Notes under the pieces: generated by a model
Databases searched by the model: none
Told to the model about the DNA's origin: nothing
The model's input: the letters and a program-made list of their open reading frames with translations, nothing else
Shown here: in pieces, positions 25,651-37,643 of the stretch
Layout: each line of letters starts with the position of its first letter
Numbering within the stretch: position 1 is the first letter of the stretch
From: Hippopus hippopus
Taxonomy: Eukaryota; Mollusca; Bivalvia; Cardiida; Cardiidae
Reading direction: 5' to 3'
DNA length: 64,000 nucleotides
Assembly (NCBI GenBank): GCA_946811185.2
Contig: OX328110.1
Location: 19,274,456-19,338,455 of the forward strand
Made by a program: the position numbers and the translations under genes

Positions 25651-25796
25651 TTAGGGTAATCTAAACTTTAAATGAAACTTATTTACCTGTCCTGGGTAGA
25701 AGTGTTTTTCTTTTTTTCGTTTTCATTATTTCTTTTTGTCTTCAAGTAAATTAGTGCAGTGACTGTCCTTTTCTGCTATAATGTCTCCTTAAGAGA

Positions 25797-26160
25797 TGCT
25801 GTTTGAGCGTTGTCTGCGCATGTCATATTCTGCTATGACGCATCACCCATCCCCGAATACTTGGGAAAAGTAAGGCTTATACCAAAGCTATTAGCCTATT
25901 ACCCAAGCATGTAGGGGCTTTTTTAATAAATGACCGATGCATAGCTTACATGCTAGCCGATCATAGCTGAATGAATCGGACCAGGTAGCGTTTTATTGAG
26001 TAAACGTTTATTTCATTTTGAAATACAAAGTAACGGTTGTTGTTTTGAAAAGTAGTCCGGTTCTGTACCCAGAATGCCCAAATTAGATAGATGTGTATTT
26101 GTAGAATGCCATCTAGCGAAAGATAATACTGTTTGAGCCGTTACTTTAAATAATCAATAT
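25797..26160. other. About 365 bp present only in copy A
   Basis: Copy B reads from gccttaagaaacc directly into aaaatatactgtagaggcta (about 47220), while copy A holds extra DNA here. A word close to ctgtttgagc occurs near both ends (25800 and 26130) as a direct repeat. I see no hairpin, tRNA boxes or coding motif, so the element class is unknown. Confidence 0.6.
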
Positions 26161-27337
26161 ATCTTGTAGAGGATACTTAACTGTACTCATGTAAAATGAA
26201 AAAAAAAACATATCACAATAATGATTCTTCGGTAATTTAAGAGGGATTTGGAAAAAACACAAGCTTGAACCCTTTCGAATGACATATCTTTAAATAATTA
26301 CATTTCAACATGTTTTTTATACGAATGCAGCCGATTATTCATTTCACTAAGTATACCTCAACAAAATCAAGTATACATGTTCCTACTCAACCCAACGCTT
26401 ATAAGTTCATATGAAATCGTTAGCATTTTTAAATTCGTCACTATGTTTTTTTTTTAGATAACAAAGGTAAAATCAATATACAATTTTATAATGCTTTACT
26501 GCGTTATAAGTTTGAAGTTTGTGTGATGGTCAAGTACGCTTATCGGAAGTATAAATGCACCATGTGAACAACCCGTTGACATAAGATGTGAGAGTGAAAA
26601 ATTAAAAATCTTCTTGCAGATGGTAATGTGACTTTTACAGAAGATCGAAGTTCAAGATACACACCTTTTAAGTTCGTATATATCTATGACTGTGGATACA
26701 TAACTTCTGAACAAACATCGGGAAGCAATGAAATGATTAAAATCGTTGAGAGATATGAATGATTTTTCTTGGGAATTCTCTGAATGAAATGATAGAATTT
26801 TTAAAGAACAACCTTTGGAGTGAGACACTTTACAAAGTAGAAAAGGTTGAAAATATTTGTATAGACATGCAAGCATACTGTTTATATTTTTCATGCAAAT
26901 GAAAGAAGTTCTGGCGAAACGATATCATGACTTAAAAAAGCGATATCTTCATAAGTGAAGATAATTGGGATCTGACATGAGCTAGCGTTTGAGATAGAAT
27001 TTCATTAAACGAGTCTAAGGAAAAATGTTATTAGGCGAGCTTAGTTATATTTTTTCTAGACGAGTTGAATAAAATTTCATCTCAAACGCCAAGGAATGTC
27101 AGATTCCTTTTATCACATAACAGTGTTTCACAAATTATAGATTAGAAGGTGCAAAACCATCTATATAGATGCATGAGCGGCAATATCCGTAAAACCCATT
27201 CGCTTCTGTTATACGTACAAAAAGACGTCAAAAATGACGACACACAATTGTAATATTGAACGTGTAAAAGATAAGAAAATTCGTTATGAGTATATTACAC
27301 TGAAAAAAAGGGAGGTTATATGATAAATTAAAGTTTT

Positions 27338-27545
27338 ACTGAACGACAAAATTTGAGACTTGTCAAAATTGAAAGCATTTGCAGACGACAAAATAAATGA
27401 GACTAAAATATTAAGAAAAGGTAGAAAACATTGCATAAAGGAAAAAAATGATGGTAACTAGCATTTTTTCTTCTTTTCCCATAATGTGTTCAAAAGTCTT
27501 CGTTGTTAAAACTCAGGATTGTTTGGTAAAGGATCTGATAGTTGT
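27338..27545 (+). mobile_element. T3 MITE (shared)
   Basis: Starts actgaacgacaaaatttgag, continues caaaattgaaagcatttgca and gacgacaaaataaatgagac, then the palindrome (tggtaactagcattttttc) and the right end aaaactcaggattgtttgg. It matches 48048-48262 in copy B, which keeps the arms a little better. Confidence 0.78.
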
Positions 27546-29168
27546 ATCTTAAATAATTGTGAAATTAACAAATCCTAGTACATCGCTGATAAGCATTTAA
27601 TAAAAGGACAAACTGACGGGACGCGATCTAGTAAGAAACTTTTATTCATCGACAGGGGTGAAACAATATCCAATTACATCTGCAGACAAAACTTAGTAAA
27701 TTTACGACGTTCTTATATGGTCTGTCATTTCTTTCACAGTCGTAAATCATAAAAATGGCACCTTGAAATGATAACTACCACTATTCAATTTGCCAACGCT
27801 ATTTTGCTTGTCTTTCTTCTTTTTTAGCGCGAAAATAATCAGAGCTATGCGATTCTACTTACCTTTTTTTTTGTCTAGAAAAGTGTAGTGATTATAGTCT
27901 TTCTAGCTTTGCAGATTTCGAGACATAAGCATAGCGGAGATGTCAGAATTGATAAATAGTTTTATAAAAACAGTTTGAATTATAGTTCTCATTTATCAAA
28001 CGTCTCAACCTGATCCCTATAGGGATGTGAAAGTGACACAAAAATATTTCTAGCTTCATAAAAAAGGAGGGGATACGAGATAATTCCATTCTGATCACAT
28101 TTCTGACCGTCTCATGCTAATTCAATGCAGAGTTTTTCATTTATTTATGAGGCATATACATTCACATACATGTACATCGACGCATTCTAGCTTTTTAAAA
28201 CATGTAAGCCTTCGAATACTTTCATCAGATCAACCAAATTTAAATGTTTAACGTACTGAAAAATTATAAATAAATGATTCAAAAAGTATGAAACTGAATT
28301 CTTTTACGGCCCAGTAGCGGCATTTGTAGACAATTCTGTGCTTAAAAAAAGTTAATTTCATTCATACTATTCAAAAGTAAGGTATTAATTGCAAATCCGA
28401 CTATCTGTTTAAGTGCGGTCAATCCACGTTCCAGTCATTGGCCAGCTTATACATTGACAAACAAGAAATAATGTTAAAAACATGAATTCTAGTTTTAACA
28501 TTCATTGCTTTGCCACTGACTTGAACTTGACTAACTGTTCTTTAACGGATCCTCATATTTATGATTATCACCATACTTGTATTTGACATGAATGAAATTT
28601 AGCTATATTTAATGCACTGAATTGTTTACAATAAGCCGCTATCAGGCCCTAAATAGTCCCAGATTCTAAAAGGATTTGTAGGTACCCAATGATTCATAGA
28701 TCAAACAAGCTGATAATGTTTAAAAGATTAAACAAGTAATCAAACGACTTAGCAGTTAGCATTTTCAAACGATATAGGCAATGTTTTAAAGAAAACAAAA
28801 TTTGAAATATTTCGAACGATCCATAGTTTCATTTTGTTTCAAGGGATCAAAATGTACATGCAACTTGTATTTTAAATGTTCAGCAAGTTACCAGTATCAA
28901 ATATGACAGGGCCAGTGGGTTAGCTACATCTATATGTACATGAATGTCTGATAATATCAAAATGCTGCTAGATCTAATTATGCTTTAAAGATCAGCAATT
29001 TATCACTACAACATTCCCGCCACTTAGGTCCCGAAACTGAAAGTGATTTAACTGATTTGCAAGCCTGTTTTCCTTTTTCTCTTCCTTTGTCAGGTTCCCC
29101 GCTCGGACGGCATAGTTACTATATTAACGCAGTGATTCCTGGCGTCTTCTGGCTAACGCTGTCCTTTT
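27546..29168. other. Right part of copy A, no gene seen
   Basis: Colinear with 48263-51684 except for the mariner in copy B. The pre-insertion target is visible here: gccagcttatacattgacaa at about 28441, with a single TA. Open frames are short and not conserved between copies. Confidence 0.6.
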
Positions 29169-29250
29169 AATGAAACATTCTGAATCTGTTTCTTTGTAGA
29201 CTTTTATTGAAGATCAATATTTTCTGCACCTTTAAGACAAAAGTAAAAAC

Positions 29251-29496
29251 TGAACCATGCTGTGTGAAAAGAGGGTTTATGCATCGGCAAAAAAGTTTCG
29301 ACCAATATCAGCCTGCAAAGTCATGGCTCGATCCTTTTTGGTATTGGTCAAGTTTGTGCATGTCAAACGATCAGCCTACCTCATAATTCAGTCGGTTGTT
29401 TCACAAAATAAGTTTTTGGATCCATTATTATCTGGTTGATTGCTAGGTATCACACATCGAGATGCATTTTACCTCCTTTTGCCAGAGCACGGCTCA
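29251..29496 (+). mobile_element. T4 MITE (partner of 8315)
   Basis: Terminal pair gaaccatgctgtgtgaaaag and gccagagcacggctca. The core hairpin is decayed, as in copy A. An open frame of 118 codons on the minus strand overlaps it and is a by-product. Confidence 0.75.
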
Positions 29497-29894
29497 AACA
29501 TTTTAGAATACTTCGTACATGTGTTATGTTTTCATATGAAAGCCAAATGAAGAAATTTTCACAGGAAAACAATATGGTTAATCTAATGCATTTTTTTAAA
29601 ATGAACACGCAACAACTCTTCGCATTTATAACACAACAGTGGTAAGTATAAGTTTCAGTGTTTTCTCTGTTTTTTTTTTCCCAATTCAGAAAAGAAAGTG
29701 TGTCTCCTGTAGCGCTTTTACTGATAGGGAATAAAAAGACCGTCTTAGAAAGTATTGCATGTTGTAATGACATCTTACAGAGAGTTTGTGTCCTGAAAGC
29801 GTTCAAAAGGGAAATTTACGTAGTGTGTGAAATTGATGTTTTGGCTGGAAACAGAGGTTAATGCTGCTGCAATGTGACATAGACACGTCGAATT

Positions 29895-30109
29895 TTAACC
29901 CTTAAGCTACTAGGCGCGACTCACTGACCTTTTGCGGACAGTGTAGATCAAGATCAGACTGCACAGAACGTGCAGTCTGATCTTGGATCTGCTCTGTCCG
30001 ATAAGGCGATATTTTTCTCCAAAATATAAATTTCAAAAAATATTATTCGTTTTCTTTTTACTATCAGTTTCAAAGTTTTATTTAACTTATTTAGCAGGAT
30101 AAGGGTTAA
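29895..30109 (+). mobile_element. T1 MITE (partner of 9380)
   Basis: TTAA at both ends. The stem at 29934-30001 is nearly perfect, with arms GATCAGACTGCAC and GTGCAGTCTGATC and loop AGAAC. The hairpin core is more intact here than in copy A, where it reads gcgcagaagtggc. Confidence 0.88.
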
Positions 30110-31167
30110 AGATACTGCTATCAATCAGCTTGAATTGGTTAAAAAATTCCTTCTTGACAACTTGTCGTACATGATGCTCGGTTCACGCTTTTAAACGAAG
30201 ATCCCATTATATATAACACATAAAATGAATCTGTTGCAACGATTACTGTCAGACACTGACAAAATGCATGACTAGCTTTCCCCGTTAGTACACGGCCTTT
30301 CCCGTTTCAATTTCATACTGATTTGGCAACTCATGAGGTACATGGTAATAAGGAAATAGGAACCTATTAATATCTCGATGAAAGATAAAACAAAAAATAT
30401 CTTTAAAAAAAGAAAGAAGAAAGAGGAGAGCCATGACTGTAACCGTTTTTTCCTGCGAAAAAAAAGTATCTTGTGCAGCAGATTCGTGAAAGAAAACACA
30501 GACAGTTCTCAATCTGTTTGTGTCAATGAATCAGCATTATACATCTTTGGGGATTCTTGTCGAGTTGTAACCTTTCGCTTCGTAATGAGAATGTCGGCTT
30601 AAGTTCTTATTGCTTCTCACAAGAATAGGCTTCAGACAAATTTTAGATCATTAAAAACCAAATTACCTCGGAATGGAAATGTCAAGTTATTGAACGCTTT
30701 CACTCTGTACACCAATATGACTGTGAACAATATCTGGCATGGTAAAATTGTATAGTTTTAAAAAGCATAAAGATGATAGTAAATGAAAGAATTAGTAGTT
30801 TTGACAACACTGATTTCAATTCAACACAACATTGGACATTAAGATCTCAGATCTAATTGAACGTTCGGTTCAACAAATATTCTGCTTGTCAGTCTTATGG
30901 GTAAAGTTTTGTCCATTACTAAATGTTATGACCCACCATACGAAAATACATCTATAACATGTTTTTATTTTCTTTTTCGCGGCTCTATAAGGGCATATAC
31001 TAGTAATGAATTTGGGAAAAATGAGTTATAGATGATACTGTTTATATAAGTATGCAGCCAGTGGCTTGGGACTACTTTTTTATGTAGAAAAATATTTGGT
31101 CAATACCGCAACAGCAGTGCATAGAGAGGTGCGCTGAAAGCAATGATATCAACCTTCTTAAACGTTG

Positions 31168-31374
31168 TTAAACCTTAGGCTTCTAAGAAAGACTCTCTGA
31201 CCTTTTGCGGACAGTCTAGATCAAGATCAGACTGCACAGAACGTGCAGTCTGATCTTGGATCTACACTGTTCGGTAAAGAGATCTTTTTCACCAAAAAAT
31301 AGGTTTGAAATAGCATTATCAGGGATTTTACTATAGTTTTGAACATTTAACTTACTTAGCAACTTAAGGGTTAA
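31168..31374 (+). mobile_element. T1 MITE (partner of 11323)
   Basis: TTAA ends, the same core stem and the same body as 11323-11529, with only a handful of differences. Confidence 0.88.
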
Positions 31375-32127
31375 AAGCAGCATCAAAATTCCAAATAGGC
31401 AAGCAAATCAATACTCTTGTCAAACTAGAGGAATTATGACCGATAAACTATAGATTATTTATACTGCCTGCTAACGTAGACCTACTTCAATGTTCAACTC
31501 TGACCAAATTACAGGATATCATGCATTATTCATTCACTTAGCAGTAAACACTGGCAGAGATTGAGTTCGATTTACACTGTAACAAACTACCCTTTGTTTT
31601 AACGATCCTGGTTTCTCCTCTTTCAAAAGCGTTTTCTATCTTTCCGAGCACAGATTAGATCATTAAAGCCACATTTAGTTTGTCGTCTGCAAAAGCTTTA
31701 TTCGGATATGTAAAATTTTTTTTTAATCATTTAAATGGTATCGACAAAACTGGTGTGCTTTTGCAGTCAGAACAGAAGAACCTGATTACGACCTGCATGT
31801 ACAGACTGTTGTAAAATAACTAGTACAAGACAATCTGGAATCGTAATATATGTTGTGTACATGGATTCATGCGTTGAAAATATCTCGCAATCATTTTAGA
31901 ATCTATAACGAGGCTCATTCTTGTGTACTCTGTAGAAGGCCTTCTTAAACAGTTTGAAAAAGGGAGAAAATGCTAGTAACTTAGCCAGCATTTTCTACTT
32001 TGTTACACACCGCTTTCACACTTTCATAGAAAAATGCCATACTTTGTGTCACATTCTATCTGTTGTCTGCATTGCTTTCAAAGTGGATGAATCTAACATT
32101 TTGCCGTTTAGCTTAAGAGTAATATAT

Positions 32128-32357
32128 CATAACCTTTAACTGGCTATATAAGTGAAATGAAAGTTTTTTTATGAAACTTCAAGTCGATAGCCAAATACCC
32201 AAATATAACTATTTAAAAGTCATTTTCTTGGGGTGGAAAATATCTCCTTATCGGAGAGAGTATATCCAAGATCAGACTGCACATTCTTTGCAGTGTGATT
32301 TTGATCTACATTATCCGCGAAATTTCTTTGAATCACGCTTAGCAGCCAGAGGGTTAA
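32128..32357 (-). mobile_element. T1 MITE (partner of 12288)
   Basis: Right end agcagccagagggttaa and a worn stem with atcagactgcac and ttctttgcagtgtgatttt. The 102-codon plus-strand frame across it is a chance frame through the MITE. Confidence 0.78.
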
Positions 32358-33691
32358 CCATAAAACGTGATATCGGATTTGTTCACTTAAAATTTACCGC
32401 ATCTGTTTGTCAAGACGAGAAAAAACTAACGCGCAGTAGATTTTTAATAAATCATGGCTTCATTTTGGTGGAGGGATAGTTCAATATAAAACATGTGAAG
32501 GATACGAACAACGATTTGTAAGACTATCGAAATATGACGATCTTAGATGTTGAAGGTGTGTATGTCTTCATTCTGACATGTTGGTTCATGTCTTGTTCAG
32601 CGTGTAACATTACTGAAGATGAAAGTATGTTTGTCTGAGGCACGTCGGCTTAAAGTGTGAATATGTCCATATTTGGTGATAAGGTAACTACAAATTACAC
32701 CCTTAACCGAACAATTCCTTAAATAAATGACTCATAGGAATATTCCTTTTGAAACAATTGTGGGGAAAAAAAGAGAACATCACTCTTGAAAATATAGATA
32801 TCAGAGTACACATAGTAACTTTATATTTTGATCTTACACAAAGTTAGATAAATACCCTCTATAAAGTAGCTGATGAGTCTCATATAAGCTATTTGCCTCA
32901 ATCTATGGCAGATTATTTCACATATAGCGTCCATATTTCATACCCCGACCAGAAATTGATTTATTACACTGCAAAGAAATTTCTCATGATCTGATTCGAT
33001 AATATGCCCCGAACATATATATCATGTACACTGGCAAAATCAACATAAAAGCAGTTTCCATTTCGGGAGCCCCGTATACATAACAACACTTTCAACACAA
33101 CATCCAAAATGGCTGCGTCGATCGATCGATCGATACGAGCTGCCCACAAGACAAACATATCGAGTAGCCTGCACCATATTATTTCTAGTTTCCCTTGATG
33201 GTAGTCATTAAAACGGAAAGAATGGATTATTTTCAAAAATAAATGAATATAGCTACATGTATTATCGTTTGATGTCATTCTTAAACAAATACACGAGGGG
33301 TAAAAACAAGCAATCCCTTCGTCAGGTAAGCAAATTGTGAAGTGTCGAAACTTATGCATTGTGCATAACGTTAGCAGGATATTCTAATAGTCGTTTGAGG
33401 CAACTAATGGTCGTTTACTTTTGCCAACAAATTATTTCAATTTATAGTTACTTACCTAGAAGTTTTTTTTTAAAATCCATGTTTAAATAAAAATGCGTCG
33501 AATATCTATCGCAGTGACATCATCAAGATTATGCACCAAACTACACGTTTTACCAAGGTTTCAGTGACGTCAGTTCCCAGTGACATCAGTTTTCATTGAA
33601 TCGGGGCACTCAGAAGGGAAATTTTCATTTCGTCAGCATGCTCAGTTCGTGACACCGTAAAACAGGGAAATTTTGCTTAAGACACGGTGGA

Positions 33692-33817
33692 ATGGTAAAA
33701 CTTTGCAGTATAATAAATTCGTGGTACGGTCAGGTGGCAGGGAACTTGGAAACTTGTTCACGGCTGTGGCGAATCATGTCGCCGCCTCGCCGAAGGATGA
33801 GATTTGTCGTTGAAGAG
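33692..33817 (+). CDS. Candidate first coding exon with promoter (copy B)
   Basis: I do not recognise the product. The 42-codon frame starts at ATG 33692 (gtggaATGG) and reads MVKLCSIINSWYGQVAGN, then LETCSRLWRIMSPPRRRM, then RFVVEE. It ends at GAG followed by gttagt, a plausible donor. A TGACGTCA CRE octamer sits 120 bases upstream (33565-33572) with a second gtgacatcag half-site, and CpG density is locally raised. Copy A has the same layout, but a TAG replaces the Trp codon. The last 40 bases are nearly invariant between copies. No second exon is identified and a T3 MITE begins right after the donor. It may be chance or a gene relic. Confidence 0.28.
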
Positions 33818-33948
33818 GTTAGTAAATATTTTCGGGAAAAGGAGAAAATGCTGGTTACCAGCATTTCCTCCTTTTCCCAAAATATTTGCAAAAGGTTTCT
33901 TCCTGGCGGATGTTCAAACACGAGAGTGGTTGGCACAGGGTAAAACTA
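33818..33948 (+). mobile_element. T3 MITE, partial (partner of 13953)
   Basis: The palindrome aggagaaaatgctggttacc with agcatttcctccttttccc is intact, and the right end is diverged as in copy A. Confidence 0.6.
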
Positions 33949-34765
33949 ATGGGGGAAAATGTAGCCCTTATTCATACAGCTATACAATTCAGGTTAGTTT
34001 TGAAGATGTTGGCATGTGAATACGCAGATCCTTACAGCGTTCGCGAAGAGACAAAATTTAATGGCAAGCACCAGCCAGCAATTTATGAGCGCTAAATGAA
34101 CAAATCGAAATCTTTTACCTCAAGCGAAGACTAATATATCACAAATTGATCATTGTTTTAAGTACTTTTGTCAAGAATGTGTTACAGTAAATCAGACAAC
34201 TTATATCTTGGATCATACAGCACGTTTCGTGCAATCTGAACTTAATCTACACCATCCGCGCAACCCAAAGTTGCCTTTTTACTGTTCAGAGTAAAATATT
34301 AATATATCTAAATGAATACAGTAATTAACAATCCACACTCATCTAAATGTGAATGTTATAGGAAAAGAGATTACTAGATTGATCCGGGGCGCAGATGTTA
34401 CATACAATGATAAGACATACTCAGAAATGTTATAGCATGACATCCGTCATTGATCTAAATACGTGGTCATTTTCTCCGTATAACAATAAAAGTAGCCTCG
34501 ATGAAGACTTCCGTACCTGATTGCCCGTCTCTTATAACAATATAGCTACCTTGGCAAAGACCTAAATGCCTGATTGCTTGTCTCGCTATAACAATGTAGC
34601 TGTCTTGATGAGGACCTAAATACTTGGTTGATTATCACTAATGTTGTAGTCCAGCGAAATACCTACATACTTGGAAGAGTGGTATTGTACATGTTTTAAC
34701 TGGATATATTATCATGTACCCGTTTTATTCTTTTACACTTTTAGCCGAATGTACAATAATGACAC

Positions 34766-34995
34766 TCAACTCTTTACCAAACGAGAAAATTTGGATACGT
34801 CCAAATTAGATACATTTTGGACACAACAAATCAAAACGTGGCTCAAATGATGAAAATTGTCTCTGAAAGGATAAAAACCATTGTAGGTAAAGGAGAAAAT
34901 GCTGGTTACCAGCATTTTCTCCATTTCCCAAAATGTTTTCAAAAGATTTTTTCTCCAGAGTCGTCAAAATTCGGGATTGTGTTGTAAAGGGTTAA
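34766..34995 (+). mobile_element. T3 MITE, only in copy B
   Basis: Left end caactctttaccaaacgaga and right end gttgtaaagggTTAA form the terminal pair. The palindrome at about 34895-34925 is perfect (gagaaaatgctggttacc and its mirror). Copy A lacks this element and about 90 bases to its left (34676-34765). Copy A continues directly at 15048. Confidence 0.82.
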
Positions 34996-35096
34996 ATAAA
35001 TACTTAGCTGCATTTCTCATATTCATAACTGTAGTGGCCTTGATAAAGACAGGAGTACTCGGTTGCTTTTCTCATGTAAAAATATGGTAGCCCAGC

Positions 35097-35326
35097 TTAA
35101 ACTGTTTACCAAACGACAAAAAATTGGACTGAACCTAATTGAAAGCATTTGCAAACTTGAACTCAAATATTACTTAAATGGTGATTTCTTTATTTGAAAG
35201 GCTAGAAAACATTGCGGAAAAAGGAGAAAATGCTCGTTTCCAGCATTTCCTCTTTTTCCCACAATGTTTTCATAAGGGTACTACCTCAGGGTCGTTAAAA
35301 CTCGGGATTGTGTGGTAAACGGTTAA
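35097..35326 (+). mobile_element. T3 MITE with TTAA target duplication, only in copy B
   Basis: A 230-bp element with TTAA at 35097-35100 and 35323-35326. Termini are actgtttaccaaacg and gtggtaaacgg. The empty site in copy A is ccaggTTAAatacttgg at about 15133. The palindrome is gagaaaatgctcgtttcc with agcatttcctctttttcc. This copy establishes TTAA as the target for family T3. Confidence 0.87.
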
Positions 35327-35559
35327 AATTAAAACCTGAATACTAAGCGCGTGCTTGTGTTTGCTCTCTCTCTCTCTAAAGTTGTTTGATATATAATGTC
35401 CTCCGAGCAGAATACTTTTAGTACAATACAAGCATTCAGTTTTAAAAATGAAGCAAAAAAAAAAAAAAGTATCTCAGCAGTTTGTATTTGAATTTCCATA
35501 AAAGATGAACATAACACAAAAGCAAAGAATGTGCCTTAATGCATGACTTTTAGTCACCT

Positions 35560-35645
35560 ATACATATTATATTTGTATATTTATGTATTTTGGGCCAGAG
35601 GCCTATAATATGAATAAAATGTTGAGTTGTTGAGTTGAGTTCAGA
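35560..35645 (+). mobile_element. 5'-truncated non-LTR retrotransposon tail, only in copy B
   Basis: About 85 bases absent from copy A (tcacctagacatgg at about 15322). It contains gggccagaggcctataat, then gaataaaatg and a gttgagttgttgagttgag simple tail. The flanks agacat and agacac may be remnants of a short target duplication. The hairpin plus AATAAA plus pentamer tail fits a LINE 3' end; the clade is not determinable. Confidence 0.6.
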
Positions 35646-36136
35646 CACGGAAGCTAAGTGTCTTATCTGTAAGCTCAAAACTCAATATTTTGAGATATTT
35701 TCAAGTCTCACATTCGACCTTCGTCTCATTTCAAAAGTCATTTCGGGAGGCAGTGTATAATGGTTCTGAAGAGGAACTAAAAACTGAGACATTTCTTTCA
35801 CCGATAGACAAATTGTCAAAAGTAATCCTTGGATATGTCAACATAAGCAAGAAAATCTGGAAAGGGTAAATCCCATTTACTTCCTTTGGGTGTGATTTCT
35901 TCTCGTCGACTAAGAAAATACCAAGTACACTTTGACAAAATAATGCCTCTTTCTTACTCGTCGAACTCTAAGGTGTCATTTGTGGCATTCGTTGTATCTG
36001 AATGGCTAAACGGGAGTAATTATCTGTCTATTTTCCAGTGAAAGGGTCACGAAAACGCGTATTGGCACTGTTTATGTGCCTTTTACGAGTGTATTTGAAT
36101 AAACGATGAATTCTGTTAGAATCGCGTGGTTCATCA

Positions 36137-36320
36137 ACCCTTTCACACTACCATAGGCAAAAACAGGGGCTTTTACGGACGTTACAGACTAAGATCAGAC
36201 CGCACAAAACGTGCAAACTGAATTTGGATCTATAATGTCAGCTGGTTTAGTCGAGCCGATAAGATTTTTTTTTTGTCTGCTTTTCAGTCAGTTGAAATTT
36301 TATCCGTCGAAAGAGTTTGA
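36137..36320 (+). mobile_element. T2-like MITE, decayed (partner of 16038)
   Basis: Same layout as 16038-16222. The stem is worn: gacgttacagactaagatc, then agaccgcacaaaacgtgc. Confidence 0.58.
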
Positions 36321-36458
36321 GGTTATAGACTTGGTTCAAAAGACTTGGTGAATTTCTGCTCGAATCTGCAAGAAACACTGGCACAGATTTTATTCAGCCT
36401 GCGTTTGTCACAATTTTCAAGCAGAGGCGCGAGGGTCAATAAAGCATCATTTAAATAT

Positions 36459-36700
36459 GAGCCATTCTCTTGCAAAAGGGGGCTTAATGTATCTCCGTGA
36501 TGCATGATACCGAGCAAGTTACCACATAATTATGGATAATAATCTATCTTGACTAACAACCGGCTGAATTCTGAGTTTGTTTTGACATGCAGAAAATTTC
36601 AATAGCAAAGAGCTTCGACCCAAGTCAGCCGGCGCGGACTGCGCAGGCTGACATCGGTCGATACTTTTTGGAGATGCTTTAAACCCGTTTTACAGAGCAT
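36459..36700 (-). mobile_element. T4 MITE, full-length (partner of 16356)
   Basis: Left end gagccattctcttgcaaaag, ggggcttaatgtatctccgt, and the hairpin cgacccaagtcagccggcgc with gcgcaggctgacatcggtcg. Right end gagatgctttaaacccgttt and tacagagcatgg. It shows what copy A lost. Confidence 0.78.
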
Positions 36701-36961
36701 GGACCATATACATGTATTGCCGAATAAAATATAATTTTTTTTCTTCCTTGGTGAAAATTACCTCTTTGATAATGCTGTTGCAGACAGCTTTAAAAGCATC
36801 AGCTCAAAGAATGTATGATGAACATGAATTTAGGTTTAATACCACAACACAGATGAAAACATTATGGCAAAAACATTGGCTGTAGACGACCGACGAGGGG
36901 TCTGAAAGATAATGAAATCAAGGGTTTCGGGATACGGATTTTTAAAACTTAAAACGTTGCC

Positions 36962-37168
36962 CCAACCGTTTACAACACAGTTCCGAAATAAAACGACCCT
37001 GAGAAAGAAAGCTTTTGAAAACATTGTGGGATAGGAGAATTGCTGGTAACCACAATGCTTTCTACCCTGTCAAAGACTGAAACCGTCATTTGACCTGCAT
37101 TCAATTTGTCGTCTGCAAAAGCTTTCAATTTGGTTGTGTCCAAAATTTTGTCGTTTGGTAAAGAGTTA
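36962..37168 (-). mobile_element. T3 MITE
   Basis: Reverse-oriented T3: caaccgtttacaacacag at the left, gaccctgagaaagaaagctt, the broken palindrome tgctggtaaccacaatgc, cgtctgcaaaagctttcaat, and tttgtcgtttggtaaagagtTAA at the right. In copy A the left half of such an element is fused directly to sequence matching 38560, so this is the left edge of the B-only block. Confidence 0.7.
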
Positions 37169-37224
37169 AAGACTTTCACCTGACAAACGTTCCCTTGACA
37201 ATTGCCCTTGCGAAGTAATGTCGA

Positions 37225-37390
37225 CTATGACCCGTTACCAAACCATCCAGATTCTTAAGGACCCTGAGGAATAAGCCTTTTGAAAACATTATTGGATTAG
37301 GAAAAAATGCTGGTAACTAGCATTTTCTCTTTTTCCCACTTTATCTTCAAAAGTCTTTGTCCTCAGAGTCGTTAGAACTCGGGAGTGTTT
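37225..37390 (-). mobile_element. T3 MITE, partial
   Basis: Keeps gacccgttaccaaaccatcc, gaccctgaggaataagcctt, the palindrome ggaaaaaatgctggtaac and tagcattttctctttttccc, and a second right-end motif (gtcgttagaactcgggagt). It lies within the B-only block. Confidence 0.65.
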
Positions 37391-37394
37391 TGTA

Positions 37395-37632
37395 TATATG
37401 CATCTCCGTGATGCATTATACCAAGCAAGTAATCCTATAATCATGGATCCATACAATCTATTTTGTTTACTAACCAACTGAATCATGAGGTAAGCTGTTC
37501 CAGTAACATGCAGAAAATTGACCCCTAGCAAAAAGTTTCGATTCAGGTCTGCCTGCGCGGACTGCGCAGGCTGACCTGAGTCGATACTTCTTGCAGATAC
37601 ATTAGATCCCCTTTTCACAGAGCATGTTTAAA
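37395..37632 (-). mobile_element. T4 MITE
   Basis: Contains gcatctccgtgatgcattat, the tcatgaggtaagctgttcc region, the hairpin at about 37537-37582 (gtctgcctgcgc-ggact-gcgcaggctgac, one mismatch) and the end gatccccttttcacagagca. The terminal repeat at the left is missing. Confidence 0.75.
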
Positions 37633-37643
37633 ATCTAACTTAC

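Larger units (their letters stand above)
7987..29168 (+). repeat. Tandem segmental duplication, copy A (21.2 kb)
   Basis: Colinear with 29169-51684 from end to end. The start (aatgaaac, then gaatctgtttctttgtagac) matches 29169, and the end (ggcgtcttctggctaacg, ctgtcctt) matches 51655-51683. Similarity is uneven by eye: stretches such as 11240-12800 versus 31090-32660 are nearly identical, while others are about 90%. Differences are dominated by whole-element insertions and deletions. No protein-coding gene is recognised in this copy, although two short exon-like frames are conserved with copy B (13827 and about 21600). Confidence 0.93.

Noticed and set aside
29450..29806. 118-codon minus-strand frame
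   Set aside because: Half of it is T4 MITE sequence; the copy A partner is interrupted and no domain is seen.
32171..32479. 102-codon plus-strand frame
   Set aside because: Runs through a T1 MITE; the copy A partner does not keep the frame.
32964..33359. 131-codon minus-strand frame, the longest in copy B outside the mariner
   Set aside because: The copy A counterpart (13266-13448) is broken in several places, no motif is recognisable, and the frame contains gatcgatcgatc simple sequence.
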